NCBI RefSeq assembly: GCF_001577835.2
Contig: NC_029521.1
Location: 23,471,118-23,535,117, forward strand
Origin: Coturnix japonica
Lineage: Eukaryota; Chordata; Aves; Galliformes; Phasianidae
DNA: 64,000 bases
Direction: 5' to 3'
The notes below the pieces were generated by a model. It saw only the letters and a program-made list of their open reading frames with translations. It had not been told where the DNA came from and did not search any database. Below, one piece after another: positions 36,623-49,368 of this stretch; the first letter of the stretch is position 1, and every line of letters starts with the position of its first letter. Both the position numbers and the translations under genes were made by a program.

Positions 36623-39600
36623 AGTCACAGAAAACAGGAAGTGCTCAAGTACTCTTTGTATTGTTTGGTGTTTTTTTTTTTTCTATTTGTATATCCCATT
36701 ATATTTGTAGTACGTCAAAAGCACAAGTGACACCTTACACAACATAACTCTAGCATGGAAAAGCATTTGTGAAGAACAGAAAAATATCCAAATACCTTCG
36801 AGTCCACTTGAAGTGAAAGGAATGTACAAATCTGCAAATAACTGCAATGCACATGCTGAGGCTCTACTACAGATAGAAGGTACACTGCACTTATAAGAGA
36901 GAATCAGGAATATATTTACAGTGATTTAACCAAAGCTTGATCATAAATAAGACTGCAATTTAAGACCTGAGATGGCAAAGTACACTTGATTATTTACTGC
37001 ACAGACAGTATGGTTAAACATCTCATCCAGGAGGCCCTCCTGTTCAGTCTCAGGGTTCAAAGTAGTCATCCTTTCTTTCTAAACCCCTTGTTGGAGGAAT
37101 CTATGTGTAGCTGAATCCACTCCTACTCCCAGATTTGGTCAACTGCCACCTAAATGTGAAGGAGGATTTCCCATTGAATCACAAAGTTCAGAGTGGACCC
37201 CTTGATTTCCAAACTCCTTGAACCACAGAGAAGTCATGGACTTCTCCGTTGTTTACATTTAAGTGATTACATGTACACAAAGATATAACTTATGCAAAGC
37301 CAATGAAGTGTCTAAATGAACTATTTGTCATTTAGTATAGATCTATATTACCAAGGAGTCTCTGCTCCAGCACTTTAGCTATTGCATTTTCTGCTGTAGT
37401 CTTCTAAACAATAAGCACACTGGAAGTCAGAATCCTTCTCTGCCTACAGTGCCCTCTCAAACAAGCATTTACTGCTAAGTAGTCCAGCTTTTAAATCCAG
37501 TTCTTTAATAAAGTGTTTTAACAAGCACTCCTCCTTGCCCTGTATCCACCCAGCAGCTGCCAAAACCTCAAAGTAAAAGGAAGCAAGCAAATCAAAACTG
37601 ACTTTTTGGTACTTCGCAACTGCTTTCTTCCTGCTCTGCTGCCACACACCTCCACTCCCAGCCATACCAGAGCACAAACACCATGCTTTCTTCGCTTCCA
37701 TGGCACATCCCTGCAGTTTCTCTTGCTTCATTACACACGCAATTGGTCTGATGTTAGTTTGTGTATCACAGCTCATTGCAATAATGATTGCTGGATAAGG
37801 AGCAGGATTTAGATTCATTTAAGTTAAAGAGGAAATCATAGGATGACTACTCACTTCAAAAAGCTCAGTTAGAGGGAATTTTAAAAAAAGCTTCTGGTAG
37901 AGAGGCCTGAAATGTGTGGCCTCCATCAGTTCCATCAAACTTTGATTTCCCATTTACATCCATTTCAAAAGGATTTTTATGTGCATTTTACTGCCCTAAA
38001 CATTTCACTGTTCCCTGGACTTTGTTTGCTTTCTCATTTTTAGCCTTAAAGGATGTTGCCTCTTGGCATTGCCAGGTATCAGGGAGGATACTAGCTCCAC
38101 AATGTCAAACATTCAGGCATCAAAAAGAAAAATCTCTTCTGAGTTTCCCTAGTTTGTGGTTTTCTATTAATGAAGATTGACAAAGCCTGAAATAGTTCAT
38201 TTCCCCCAGGATGCTGAAAGGTTCCTTTGCATGACAAATGTGGTCTGTACACACAGCAGAATGTCAGCAGAGAGAAAATAAGCCCAAGTTCTACCTACAC
38301 CAGAGAAGGTATGTTCCCTGGAAGCATTTGTCAGTAGATTAAAGTTACCCATTTGATACAAATTTTTTTCCTCAGCACATCAACCAATGCATTGAATACT
38401 GAAATTAAACAAATTTCAAGACTTACTCTACTAGCAGTGCCTTGTTTGTATCAAACCTCAGATTAAATGCAGTTATAGTCCATCTGCTAGTTAAATGAAC
38501 ATTAGAAATGTTTCTAAGTCAATCTCTAGGCAATGATCAGAGACAGAGAGCACATGAAATATCGCTGGCTGCGTAGAGTGCACTGATCCAGCTCCTCTGT
38601 AACACAAATCAAGAGTATTTCTTTTTTCAAGCTGTTGTTTCACTGTAGCCTTAAACATCAGAAATTGAGACATTTCAGGGTTGGTTGGTTTTCTTTGTTG
38701 TGGTTGTTTTGTTTCTCTGTTTTGGTTGGTTGGTTTTTCCTTTTGCACCACCATTACTGAATTCCCTCCATGTGACCCTTAATAGGCAGTTGGAAGTGAT
38801 GCTTAACTACAGTACAGCAGGCTACTCATCTGATCAGACTCGTGAGCTCCAGAAGTCACAGCTTTGTGATGTTTTACTTGAAACTGTGCTTTATATTTGA
38901 AGAACAGATATCAGGATAGCTATAGAAATGAGCTCTGCTGCCAAACCAGTAGCAGCTGCAGACTCAGAAGTGCTAGCAAAATGAATATAGCTGTTATACA
39001 TCCAGTTTCTCAGCCTTCTACCTCTTGTGAATCTTTGTAGGCATACATTCATAAGCTTTGCAGAGCTTAAGATTATGGCACAATTTTCTTTCATAAAGAT
39101 GCCGGCAAACAAGAGTCTGCTCAGCTACCCCACACCACCTTTATGACCTGCACATGGAGTATCAACATAAGGTACACCAAGAAAAGTTCAAGGACACTTT
39201 GCACAACTGCCAATCCCTGTGGTGCCAGTATGGAGCAGTGTGGCAATACTCTAACAATAAACGTTCACAAGAATAGGACATTAGAGATGAGTCCTTCATT
39301 CCATACAGCCAAGTTTGTCCATATATTTTTCCTATCCAGATCAAATAACTACACTCTTCAAGCAAGGCAATAGTGCTCAGCAAGTAACACAAATACTTGT
39401 GCAGCTCAGACCTACCTACTGTAACAAACCTCATACTGCAAGTTGTTCCCTGCTAGCACTCAAGCAGATATTTGTCACAGTACTGACAAAAGCCTCCACT
39501 CTGCAAGGTACTTCACCCCATGATTATCAGTATTTTAAAGCCAAGTAGAATAGATTTAATGAGATTTCATCTGCTCTTAATGCTAGCTTATCAAGCCATG

Positions 39601-41840
39601 TTTTCATTAAAGGGAAGCCTACCTGTGAAATACCTACATGCTCTCAGGTTACTCTGCTCATTCTCTATCACCAAATTTTACAAGATCAGTCATTTTTTCC
39701 TCTGGTAAAACCTGATCCTTGAGCCCACGCTGCTCATGACTTTTCTAGCCTAAAGCTACAGTGATTGCTTTAATCTCTGCTAGCTCCACTCCGTCCTATT
39801 AGTAATTCTGGAGAAGAAATTCACTTTAGCAAACAGCAGCCAGGACAATCCATATACCAGTCCAGGAAAACTTAATATCATGTTTTGCCATCCTCATTAT
39901 TAAGAAACCCTAGAGCCTAAGAAGAGCCACAGCTGATAGACTAAAATAAGTCTGTGAATCTGCTATACTGCATATCATGTAGAGATATTGTTTTCTGGAG
40001 ATCTAACTAATAAAGTCATTCAGGGAAAGCAGAGTAGGAGAATATCTGGAGGGGAAAAAAAGCTTTTCTGCCTGCTTACACCATAAATAATGGCAGAGAA
40101 CAAGAGACATCCATTTTCTGTGTAGACTTTAGTCCCCAAGGTCTGGTTGAATTTCTCCCTCTTACTCCCACCATAAGCCTTGTACTACATTTTGAAGTTA
40201 AGGCAACCTCTGCCTTGATGCACTACAAAAACACAGCCAAGCATAGCAACAGGAGCACCTACTACTTCATATCTCTCTAAGGCACAGAATTTGGGAACAC
40301 ACATCCAGGACTGACAAGCTTTCGAAGCTTTCTGCAGGTTCTCCAAGGAAACACTTATAAACACTTATTTTCTATTATACGGTAACAATAATGAAAAGAT
40401 GGTAGTAAATACCCAAAACGTTATTTACAGGAAAAACTCACCCATCTGGAAGCCTTCAGTCTGCTGGGAACCGCTGAGGTAATCTCCACTGAGGAGCAAT
40501 CTCCAAGAGATGCTGCCTTAGTGGTGGTCAGCCATTAAATGAGGTCTAGAGGAAGTGGAGTCAAGCTTCACCCCTTCCAGGAGCACAGCTAAATTACTCT
40601 CACCTGTGTTCCCACAGCTGACCCAACACTTGCCTCAGCTGATTAATCAGAGGCTCAGGCTGTGATTAACAGTTTCCCATACATCTATCATAAGTTTTTC
40701 TACACTCAGTTCCCTTATTTTGACTGTATGAAACCTTCCCCATTATGACTTTTCAAAGCAAAGGGAGTTGTTGCTTGGAACAATAAGGCCGTAGCAAGAC
40801 TTACAGTACTTCCCACAGGTAAGAGCAGTTAATGTCACTTATCAGGGCTCAGGCCTATTGTTGCAACTCAGCTTCCTTCCAGCTCATTAGGGGACAGTAT
40901 AGCTACCCCTTTTCCTGATGCTTGCATCTGCCCCCTCCTAAGAACTGAAACACCTGATATTTGACACAATCAAATCCTCAGTCCAATTCATTATGCGGCA
41001 CCAGGGAAAGCAATACAATCAAGGGACCAAAAACAGGTGGCAGAATAAGTAACAGCATCAAAAGAAATCCTGATGTATTTTTTATGCTGAAGTGCACTTT
41101 TATACAAGTGACACAAACTTTTGAGATGGTGACTGCAAGAAAAGTGTTTGTGTTCCCCTCTGCATGATTTTCCCCTCCTTTTGCTGATCCTAGGGAGATA
41201 GGGGGATATAAGGCTGACAATATTCATTTACTGACAATATGTATCCCTGAACATCAAGCTGGCTCTTACATGAGGCCATCTAGCTGTTTGAATCTCCCTG
41301 AGGCCACACATTAACAGCTGGTGCAAGTGATTCTGGACCACATTGTGAAATGCATCTGAAGTTTTATTCAATAAAAGTCTAACAAAGTCGTGTCCTAATG
41401 TCTACTTGTAGATATACCCTTAGATACACACCTTAGGCCATGATGATGTTGTTTAAAACCAACTGAATCATAACCAAGACACTTCACCATTTTACAGCTG
41501 TGATAATTTTGAACACAGAGGAATAATGATATTTTGGAGTACTGCAGTACCAAAATTCTACAGCAGCTCCTCAAGAGCAAGCAGATGATCCATTTGCAGA
41601 AAGCTCAGTGGAAAATATGGAAAAATCATTACTTATTTCAATGGAAAAAAATATTTCTGATGTTGTTTAGACAAAATTTCTTTTAGCACTAGAAGAAAGA
41701 TGGAAATATGTTAAGATGCCTCCACAAGATCGGTAAAACAAACTTGTCCATACCTTCTAGAAATACTTCACATCAGGACTATAGAACAATAATCTAGAAA
41801 TAAATAAATAAAAATTGACTACTTTAAAGCAGTACCAGAA
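36623..41840. other. Non-coding DNA, nothing firm
   Basis: T-rich low complexity lies near 36670 and a GTTT/GGTT-rich tract at about 38684-38738. Around 40431-40482 each strand carries its own splice-bounded, open segment of about 48 bases, which overlap. They cannot both be exons and probably neither is. No other structure was recognised. Confidence 0.5.
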
Positions 41841-41902
41841 ATGGTTGGACTAAATGATTTTAGAGGTCTTTTCCAGCCTTACCAATTCTATGACTCTACG
41901 TG
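41841..41902 (+). mobile_element. CR1 LINE terminal fragment
   Basis: A very short plus-strand CR1 3' end: 'ATGGTTGGACTAAATGATTT', 'AGAGGTCTTTTCCAGCC', then ATTCTATGACTCTA. It is immediately followed by a second CR1 end in the same orientation. Confidence 0.85.
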
Positions 41903-41911
41903 TCTCTGGTA

Positions 41912-42010
41912 CCGAGTGAAATGGTTTATTGGGCATAGTAGTAATGGGTTGGCAGATGGATTAGATGATCTTTGTGGTCTTTTCCAGCCTCAGTAATACT
42001 ATGATTCTAT
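41912..42010 (+). mobile_element. Second CR1 LINE 3' end, head to tail
   Basis: A second plus-strand CR1 tail begins at about GAAATGGTTTATTGGGCATAG and runs through 'GGATTAGATGATCTTTGTGG' and 'TCTTTTCCAGCCTCAG' to ACTATGATTCTATA. Because it starts further upstream in the consensus than the copy before it, this is not a simple duplication of that copy. Either one CR1 inserted at the tail of another, a known CR1 habit, or a deletion brought two copies together. Confidence 0.85.
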
Positions 42011-45000
42011 ACATAGTAAAAATCTAATCTTTTCAAGGATCCTTGGGGTCAGTATGGTTGAAAGTAATTAGTAATAAACCAGATTAGAAACTTAAATCCT
42101 GTGCTGGGCTTTGAAATAAACATTTTTTCACAGAGGCAAGGCAAATGAGGGCAAAGTGGCCTGAGAAACTGCATCTCTAAAGATAGAAGATAAAGCTCCT
42201 CACTTATTTTTCCTACTTTGATTCTAAAAAGTCTCAGATTTCAAGGTGGCCACTTGAAATAGAGTTATTTCTGATTTCTACTGGGTTAGAAATATTATTA
42301 GACTAGTATTTCTGATGAAAATCATGCTCTGCTACTCAGGGTGAAAAAAAGTCAGGAAAGAAAGAAATATCTATGAAACTCAAAAGCGTTCAGATTTAAA
42401 AGTGAAAGCAGGCCTATGATTCCACATCCTCCAACACCACCCCACAATAATTTCACAGAGGACAGAGAAAAGAAAAAAGTAGTTTCTCCTATTGTGAAAA
42501 AAATACAAGTGACAGAAATGTCTTCTTAAAAGTATACATTTAAGTTTCCTTAACTTTCTCCAGAATCTAGCTAGTAGTTTAAGCAAGATTAAGGAGCAAG
42601 ATACAGATGTCTCAAAAATACTTTCATTTCCTTCTACTCCCAGTGTCATTGTGCTGGGGCTGTACACTTGTGGCCTAGACCCACGTCATATGTGCTTGAC
42701 AATATTGCATGACAGGGATATAAACCTAAGGTCCAACTTCAAAGTCAGCAACCCTGCTCTGGAGGCAACTTTCATATTATGAAAGATGAGACTGTTCCAT
42801 CCTATGGGATATTATAAACACTGTTCAGCACTGATGTGACACAAGAGCAGACCTTAAAGTGCCCCGACCATCCCACGACTGTTCATTCACACTCTTTCAC
42901 ACACTCTACAAGAATTTTGCTCTTGGCAATTTACAGAATTGACTGAGTTCAGAGGAAGGTTACTCCATAACAAAACTCCACGTAGAGACAGCAAACAGAG
43001 CAGCAAAGTTTCAGGCAGGTCACTAAACGACCCTAAGGGAGTTTCATTCTTTCTAATTTTAGCACTGTGGAGTCTACCCATTATTTCACCCAAGCATCAT
43101 AGGTTTGACAAGATTAATTCCAACATCTGGTATTGGAAACCTTTGCGGAAGTCCTACACATTGCAAAAACTATGTTTTGACAGTACAGGGTCAGCAGAAA
43201 AGTCAGCTGTATTTCTGGGTAGGCGTAAACAAGAAACTCTCACACAAGGAGAAATGATGCCACATTGCTTTAGGAGAGAGAAGAACCACTGGCATTATGA
43301 TCCTGAACTCTAAATATCATTATGTTTATCTTTCTACCTTGCGTCCCCAGTGAGCCATGTACAATAAGCCTCAGTATCTTTATCAGAGCTTTGTCTGTCA
43401 CCCAGTATCACCTCATTGCCCATGGACATGTAAAGCCTCTGCACAGCTCTGCACAAAATGGCAAAGAGTTGCAACATTTAATGGCAGAAGGCACCAGAGT
43501 AATGCCAGTCACCCAGCTGCCAAGGGAAATCATTCCCACCAGCACAGCAAAGGAGTAAAGACTTCACATCTATTACCCATACTATGCATTATCGCCTGCC
43601 TGATACACACATAAAAACCATTTGCTGTCTACTTTACAGGCTAATAAATATTTTCTTTGTCACTTCCCATGAAAGTTGTACAAACACAGATGCTGATTCA
43701 TACTTGTTGAAAGACTTCACTATAATCATTTAATTATCTTTTGTACTAATTAAAATACAGTATGCCTATAAGCTGACACTGCAAGAAGCACTGGCTTGAA
43801 ACCTTGTAAGCAATTCATTATATTGCTAAAATATGCATGCATGTTTCTCAGTAGAGCATCTCCTTTCTAATTTAAAAGTGAATTAAACATTGCTGTGTGT
43901 CTGCAACTCAAAGATAATTGCAAGGCACTTTCCTTCCGTTCTTGGGTTTTCAATTTGCTATTGCAACAAGAAGTTTAATGGTAACTGTTATTCACTGCAG
44001 TCCTTCAGACACTCCTAAGAGGCAGGCCACAATGCCAGCTTCTCAGAGGTAAGCCATTACATGACTTGTTTCCTACAAAGACCAAGATGAAGAATAAACA
44101 AGAAATGGAATATGATTATGAAACCTTTCATCAAGGAGCATTTCCTACATGATGTTATTCAGAAAACCCAAGTGTCTTGATGAAAATGAAGAGTGAAAAA
44201 TAATCCTTTGGCCAGATAGCAACAGCTTTCTCTCACTATGATTACTTCCTTAAAAATTAAGGAACCCCATCAATGATCTATTCGTTGTAGATTAGACTGA
44301 AACAAAGCATACCAGGTTGCTTAACATGAAGTCTGAAGTCACATGAAAGAAACTCTTGCCAGAGAGAGATAAACTGAAACATTTCAATATTCACTTAAGC
44401 ATACGTTCCTAAGTCGGAAGAGGTGGGTTTTTTCCCCACAAAGTAGAACAGTTTGTTCATAGACAAGGTGAAAAAGATTCCCTCCAGCAAGTTAAAGTCA
44501 ACCTTTTCAGAAAAAAAAGATGCGGATGTTTAATGTAATGAAGTCTTTACACAATACTATAAAATTTGCATTGTACATTCCCACATAATAAAGAAAAGCA
44601 GGACAGAAATTATCTGCCATGTTTTTTAGTCTAAAAATGAAATACATTCTGTCACTCATCACTTTCTACTTGTTTTAACCAGCAGCAGTTTCCAAACATG
44701 ACTCTGCAAAAAACCCATAAGGTCTAGCTGGTCCCCACAAGACTTCCATCCTGTATGTGAAAGTAACAGACATTTCTACAATAACAAACAGAATAAGCAG
44801 CAAGCATTGCAAGTCTTGATCTTCATGTATATTATTGAGGCCTAATGTTATCTACTTAAAGGCAGTGTCTTCAATGCTCAGTCCAAGTGTACACTCAATA
44901 AGCTAGCGTTACTGCATATCCCTCTCCGAAACACAGCTGGCTCGTCCCACTCTTGCTCTCCTCACATTCACACATAGAGCAGCAGTTTCAGTGACCATTA

Positions 45001-47219
45001 GCTTAGATAAATCAGGAGGAAGAGGCATAGATCTGCACTGTGTAAAAGAGGAGAGAGCTCTACCCAATACACACTTGTTTGTAAGATTTGTTGAGTATTG
45101 CCTTACTGCTCAGTTTTCCTTGCTGAATCTTCAGACAGATGAAGTTCATTCATCACACAGCAGTATTAGTTAGAAACAAAAAGCATGTTACTCATACAGA
45201 GTTATCTCATTCAGCCTTAGCCCCTCCAACACTGTGTTTTTCCTATTTTAGCCTAGCACAACATTCCCCTGAGATTGGGCATAAGGCTGACATTTTTTAT
45301 TTTTAATTGATTTATTCATTTTTAAGACCACTTGAAATGTCTTATATTAAAAGCAGCATCATAATGCAAAAACAACCTTCTTTCCCCTTCTTTCTGGGGA
45401 AGGCCCACTCCCCAGTGGGTAACAGGCTCCATTTATCACAGCCTGAAGACAGCCTTGCTACAGGGCTTGTCTGTATGTGACAGCACCCTACTGACTGCTC
45501 TGCAGGTTACAGAGGAGTGCAAGCATGTAATAAATTATGTCCAGTGTTTAACACATCTCCATTAATCTATTAATCATTTGAATAGTCATCTTGCACAAGT
45601 TTTTAATGAAATGCAAAAGACATCTTTCAAAGTACTCCTGATATTAAATAGTCAAACAAAATCCTCTGGCTACCACTATAACCAGCTTGTTGATAAAGGT
45701 TTTATTTGCTTATGAATTAATGATTCATTAATCCATTGACAAGAAAAGAATTGTTCAGCACACAAGAGACAGGAGTTTCATATTTTCCTCTGTTCATTGT
45801 TTCTATCACATAACAGACATTTTATCACTAATTAAGTAACTTGTACTCATTGAGTTCTGCCTGCATTTTCTGACAAGTGCTTTATTACACTCGTTGCTAT
45901 TCAAGACCCATAAAGCTTAGCCTATCCTGTTTTACAGTCAACATACTGAAATTTGAATAAGTCTGTCTGCCAGGTCCAGCAGTCAGCATTTAGCATCTCA
46001 GTTTGTCAGTCACCAGCTCAGAGTTCATCCTGCATTTTGCCTCATCATCTCCTTCCAAACAAATGTCTAAAGCCATAGTTGAGGTGTGACTCTAACAATA
46101 AAAACAAGAGACTCTCAAGATAGAAACAGTGCTTGCATACCAGGTTAGTAGCACATCTGCATCTCTCATCACAATCCCTAGAGAAAAGGCATTTAGCTCA
46201 GATTCTGTAACTGTTAGTTTTCCTTTCTAAGAGAATAAAAGGACACAGAACAACTAGAGTATCTTATGGCATTCCTGATACAAGATTCACAGTTTGATTC
46301 TATGCTTTACTGAACAGCATGTCTAAAGCAGTACTCCCATACAGGAGCCCTGACACAAAGATCTGAGAGGGTTGGAACTGGATGCTCATCTACATTGCCC
46401 TGAGAAGTGCTCACCAGCACTCCTACTAAAGGATATTTTGCAAAGGTTCAGAAGCACACCAGGGAATCTCAATATAATTCTCTTACTGAGTTAGGACTCC
46501 TTCAAGTCACTGTTGCTTTCAATCACTGTTCTGTAACCATACAGAGAGGCAGGTATTGGTATTAACCCAACAAGAAAGTGCTTACATTTTTCATAGACTA
46601 TGAAGGGCACCTGGAGACAAGTAGATTCTAGTTTCAGAATCTTTGCCACACTGAGAAGAAACAAGCAAAAAATTCTCCATGCTTGAAAGCTTTGCTGCAC
46701 ATAATTCCGTAACTGCTAGAGCTCTCCAGTAGGCACCAACATCTCAGCCTCTATTACACACAACCCAAAGAAATCAGAGTTCTAAACAGGGTTCTTCAGC
46801 CTACAGGTTAGGGCAGCTTCTAGAGAAATTTCCATTTTAATTGATTAAAAAACAAACCAGATCCGTATTTAACAACATAGAAAACATAAGCATACGAGGC
46901 CTTGTAAATCACTGTTTTTAAACTAAATGGATTTCCAGACTAGTCATTCCAGTGGATTCCAGTAGCAAAATTGAGTTTCTACTTCTCTCCAAGACTAAGC
47001 ACAAATTAACCTCAGCTCACAACCACCGAATGTTTCAGCTAATTAGCCAAGATGCAATACTTACAATTCAGCCATTCAGCAACACTATGCTAACGTAGAT
47101 TACATACATCACCAGAAGAGCACTGAAATTTGTAAGGCTTATTGGCACACAAATACGAGCTGTATCACAACATGAATTAACTTCCCTTCTGCCGCAGCAA
47201 GAAACTGTAAAGCACTTAC
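42011..47219. other. Non-coding DNA with TAAT-rich patches
   Basis: No gene is supported. An octamer lies at 44564-44571, and an ATGCATGCAT palindrome at 43833-43842. A plus-strand segment at 44001-44048 has a good acceptor (TTCACTGCAG) and a strong donor (AGAG|GTAAGC) and is open in two frames. The homeodomain-site cluster near 45.56-45.84 kb is listed separately. Confidence 0.5.
45560..45840. promoter_or_regulatory. Possible homeodomain-type enhancer
   Basis: TAAT/ATTA cores are dense here: CCATTAATCTATTAATCATT near 45560-45580, a 17-base perfect inverted repeat at 45716-45732 (ATTAATGA, one base, TCATTAAT), and CTAATTAAG near 45830. Paired TAAT sites in inverted order are the layout bound by dimers of paired-class homeodomain proteins. 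The sequence is AT-rich overall, so without conservation data this is only a candidate. Confidence 0.2.
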
Positions 47220-47330
47220 CAGTGAATAGACTGCCATTCCACTCTGAATCCTTACTCTCCAGGTTTACTTGCAAGAGTTCTCTATTCTCAAGTAGCTGCA
47301 TACTTTCTTCTTTGGCACCACAAATACACC
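47220..47330 (-). other. Candidate internal coding exon, minus strand (111 nt)
   Basis: On the minus strand a strong acceptor (ATTTTTTCTACAG) and a strong donor (ACTG|GTAAGTGC) bound 111 bases. Only one frame is open. Entered in phase 1, it gives 36 codons: CICGAKEESM at the start, then QLLENRELLQVNLESK, and NGSLFT at the end, leaving in phase 1. An internal ATG in good context (A at -3) could also serve as a start. The charged, leucine-rich composition looks coding-like. I do not recognise the family. The CIC motif resembles the start of some zinc-binding domains, but no further ligands are present. It joins in frame to the candidate at 29057-29104, which implies an 18-kb intron if both are real. 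Confidence 0.28.
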
Positions 47331-49187
47331 CTGTAGAAAAAATATTTTGAGTGTCCTGCTAAAGACAACACAAGTATGCCCACAGTATTTCTGAGCATAA
47401 GACCTAAATAAGCTATAACAACTACTGCAACTTTAAATTACCTTTCTTACAGTCCTAAGCACCTTTGAAAACAATTCAGTTTTTCTAGGATGCTCCATGA
47501 GCTCACACCCCCACCTGCTGCCAGTTAGATCTCAGATTAAGCCTCAAGTCCATCACCTGTGAGAGCAGATCTTTCTCTTGGTATCCACCAAGAAATTATG
47601 ATTCTTATTTATGAATTTATCTATGTATTAAAATATAGCTCAAGTTTTGCAATATTATCACATTGAATCTGATTGTGGTTAGGGCCAATCTCCATGTTTC
47701 ATGTAAATAAGAATTTTCTGTAGGAGACAAAGGAAAAATTCCTGTAGTGTTGTTACTGTTCTCTTCTCCACTCTTTTCTCTCTCTTTTTCAGTTACCTTC
47801 CCCTTCAATTTTTCCTTATGCTTCCTTGTAGAGAGACTTTTCTCTATCTCTTTATTTCACCTTCACATGTTTTTTCCTTGTGATTATTTAAGAGTATTTA
47901 AATATTTCATCTTAAATTCTGACAATCAGAATTAATTGTTTCATGTTCCACCCAGAGCATTTTCTTTGATTAATTACAACACACGTGCAGGAAGTTACAC
48001 AGTAATTTTATATCTTCTTTCTACTAAATAGCATTTTGTGTCCTGGATATTATCTGGCAAACGTGCAACTCATTTAAGAACTACAAAACAGAATTGGAAA
48101 TTAATATAAAACCGTTAAAGTGGTAGCAAGACCAACAGCAGTGCCACTGTTCATACAAATGCTTGTGACATACTACATCAATTTGATGTTTTAATGAGCA
48201 AAGGACTTTGAAACAAATCACCAAATTTTCATAAGACACAAAGATGCAGATGAACCTGTGACAGAGATTTAGTGTAAGCTCCCATTAAAGTATTAATTAA
48301 TGTGTAGGAATCTACCGTAATTAAAAACAAGGATTATCTTTCTCTGCTATGAAATGATAATAAATAGCCTGTGGTGACCAAGTTAGACTGCTTAACCCTC
48401 CTACACCTGAGTGAGGAAGAAAAAGCAAATGCATTTCCAACCCTCTAATTCCACTCAAAGTTATTTCATTTTGTCCCTATTGTAGAAACGTCACTTTCAA
48501 TTTTATGATCTCAGGAGCTTCTGGAAACCTCCCCCAAATACATGAGGACTTGCTGGGATAACTTTTTGTCATGTTCTATTGTTTCATTTGTATTAGTAGA
48601 TAATTATCTTCAGTGCCGGATTAGATGATCCAGCTAATCGCTCACAAAAGCAGAGTCTTCATCTCTCATCATTAGCAGTCAGTTAGTTCACCATCTGACT
48701 GAATTATTACTCATAAGTACTTTTGGATTGATTAGCTCTTGCAGGATATTTTGAGCTGTTTGAATCAATGTGCGTTAATTTTAGTGTCTTAAAATGTAAA
48801 ACATCAGAATATTAGGCACACACAGAAATGCTTTATTCTATCATCTTTTGTTCTCTTTCACGAGGCTACTTCTGACGCCTAGATGGAGTGAAAAGCCTGT
48901 TCCAAGTACCCAAGTCCCAGTATACGGGTAATTAAGGCACAATTAGATCATTAGCACCTGTGAAGTCTTCTCACAAAACTGGAAAGTAAATCCAAATAAT
49001 GCCAGCATCCTTTCCCCTGTTTTACACAGTATCTATCAAACAAAGCTTATTTATTTTGATTTGTGCCAGACAATCTTTGCTTGAACATGAGAACTCTTTA
49101 CAAAACTAACTTAAAAAGAGATAAATCGACATTTTCCAAATGCAGACAGAGAAGCATGCGTTCTTGTTTCCATCAATGGCAAACATA
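47331..49187. other. Non-coding DNA, possible enhancer near 48.6 kb
   Basis: No gene or interspersed repeat was seen. At 48599-48608 there is a perfect palindrome GATAATTATC (two back-to-back GATA cores around ATTA). It is followed within 200 bases by GGATTAGATGATC, GCTAATCG, CATTAGC and GGATTGATTAG. This density of GATA, TAAT and GATTA motifs is suggestive of a regulatory element. Confidence 0.4.
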
Positions 49188-49368
49188 CTGCAGTAAATAC
49201 CAGGTTAGGTGGAACTGGAGATAAATCTTGGTGGGTAGGCTTTGCAGAGGGATCTGTATAGGCTGGATCGATGGGACACATCCAACCACATGACATCCAC
49301 CAAAGCTCAATGCTGGGTCCTATACTCGGGGTTGGGGTAGAGTAGCTGGAAAGACCCCGGGAAGAGAG
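49188..49368 (+). mobile_element. CR1 LINE, 5' part of an interrupted copy
   Basis: This is CR1 sequence from inside ORF2: 'GTTAGGTGGAACTGG', 'GGTAGGCTTTGCAGAGGGAT', 'GGCTGGATCGATGGG', 'CAATGCTGGGTCCTATACTC', and 'GGTAGAGTAGCTGGAAAG'. This matches the region several hundred bases upstream of the CR1 3' end. A short internal piece is missing after the GGTCCT motif. The copy stops near 49368, and the later part of what looks like the same element resumes at about 49756. Confidence 0.85.

Noticed and set aside
40708-40819. 112-base plus-strand segment with a good acceptor (TTTTTCTACACTCAG) and CAG|GTAAGA donor
   Set aside because: All three frames contain stops, so it is not coding. A non-coding exon cannot be told from chance.
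42939-43313. 124-codon plus-strand frame
   Set aside because: No recognisable domain, no supporting splice or promoter signals, within chance length.
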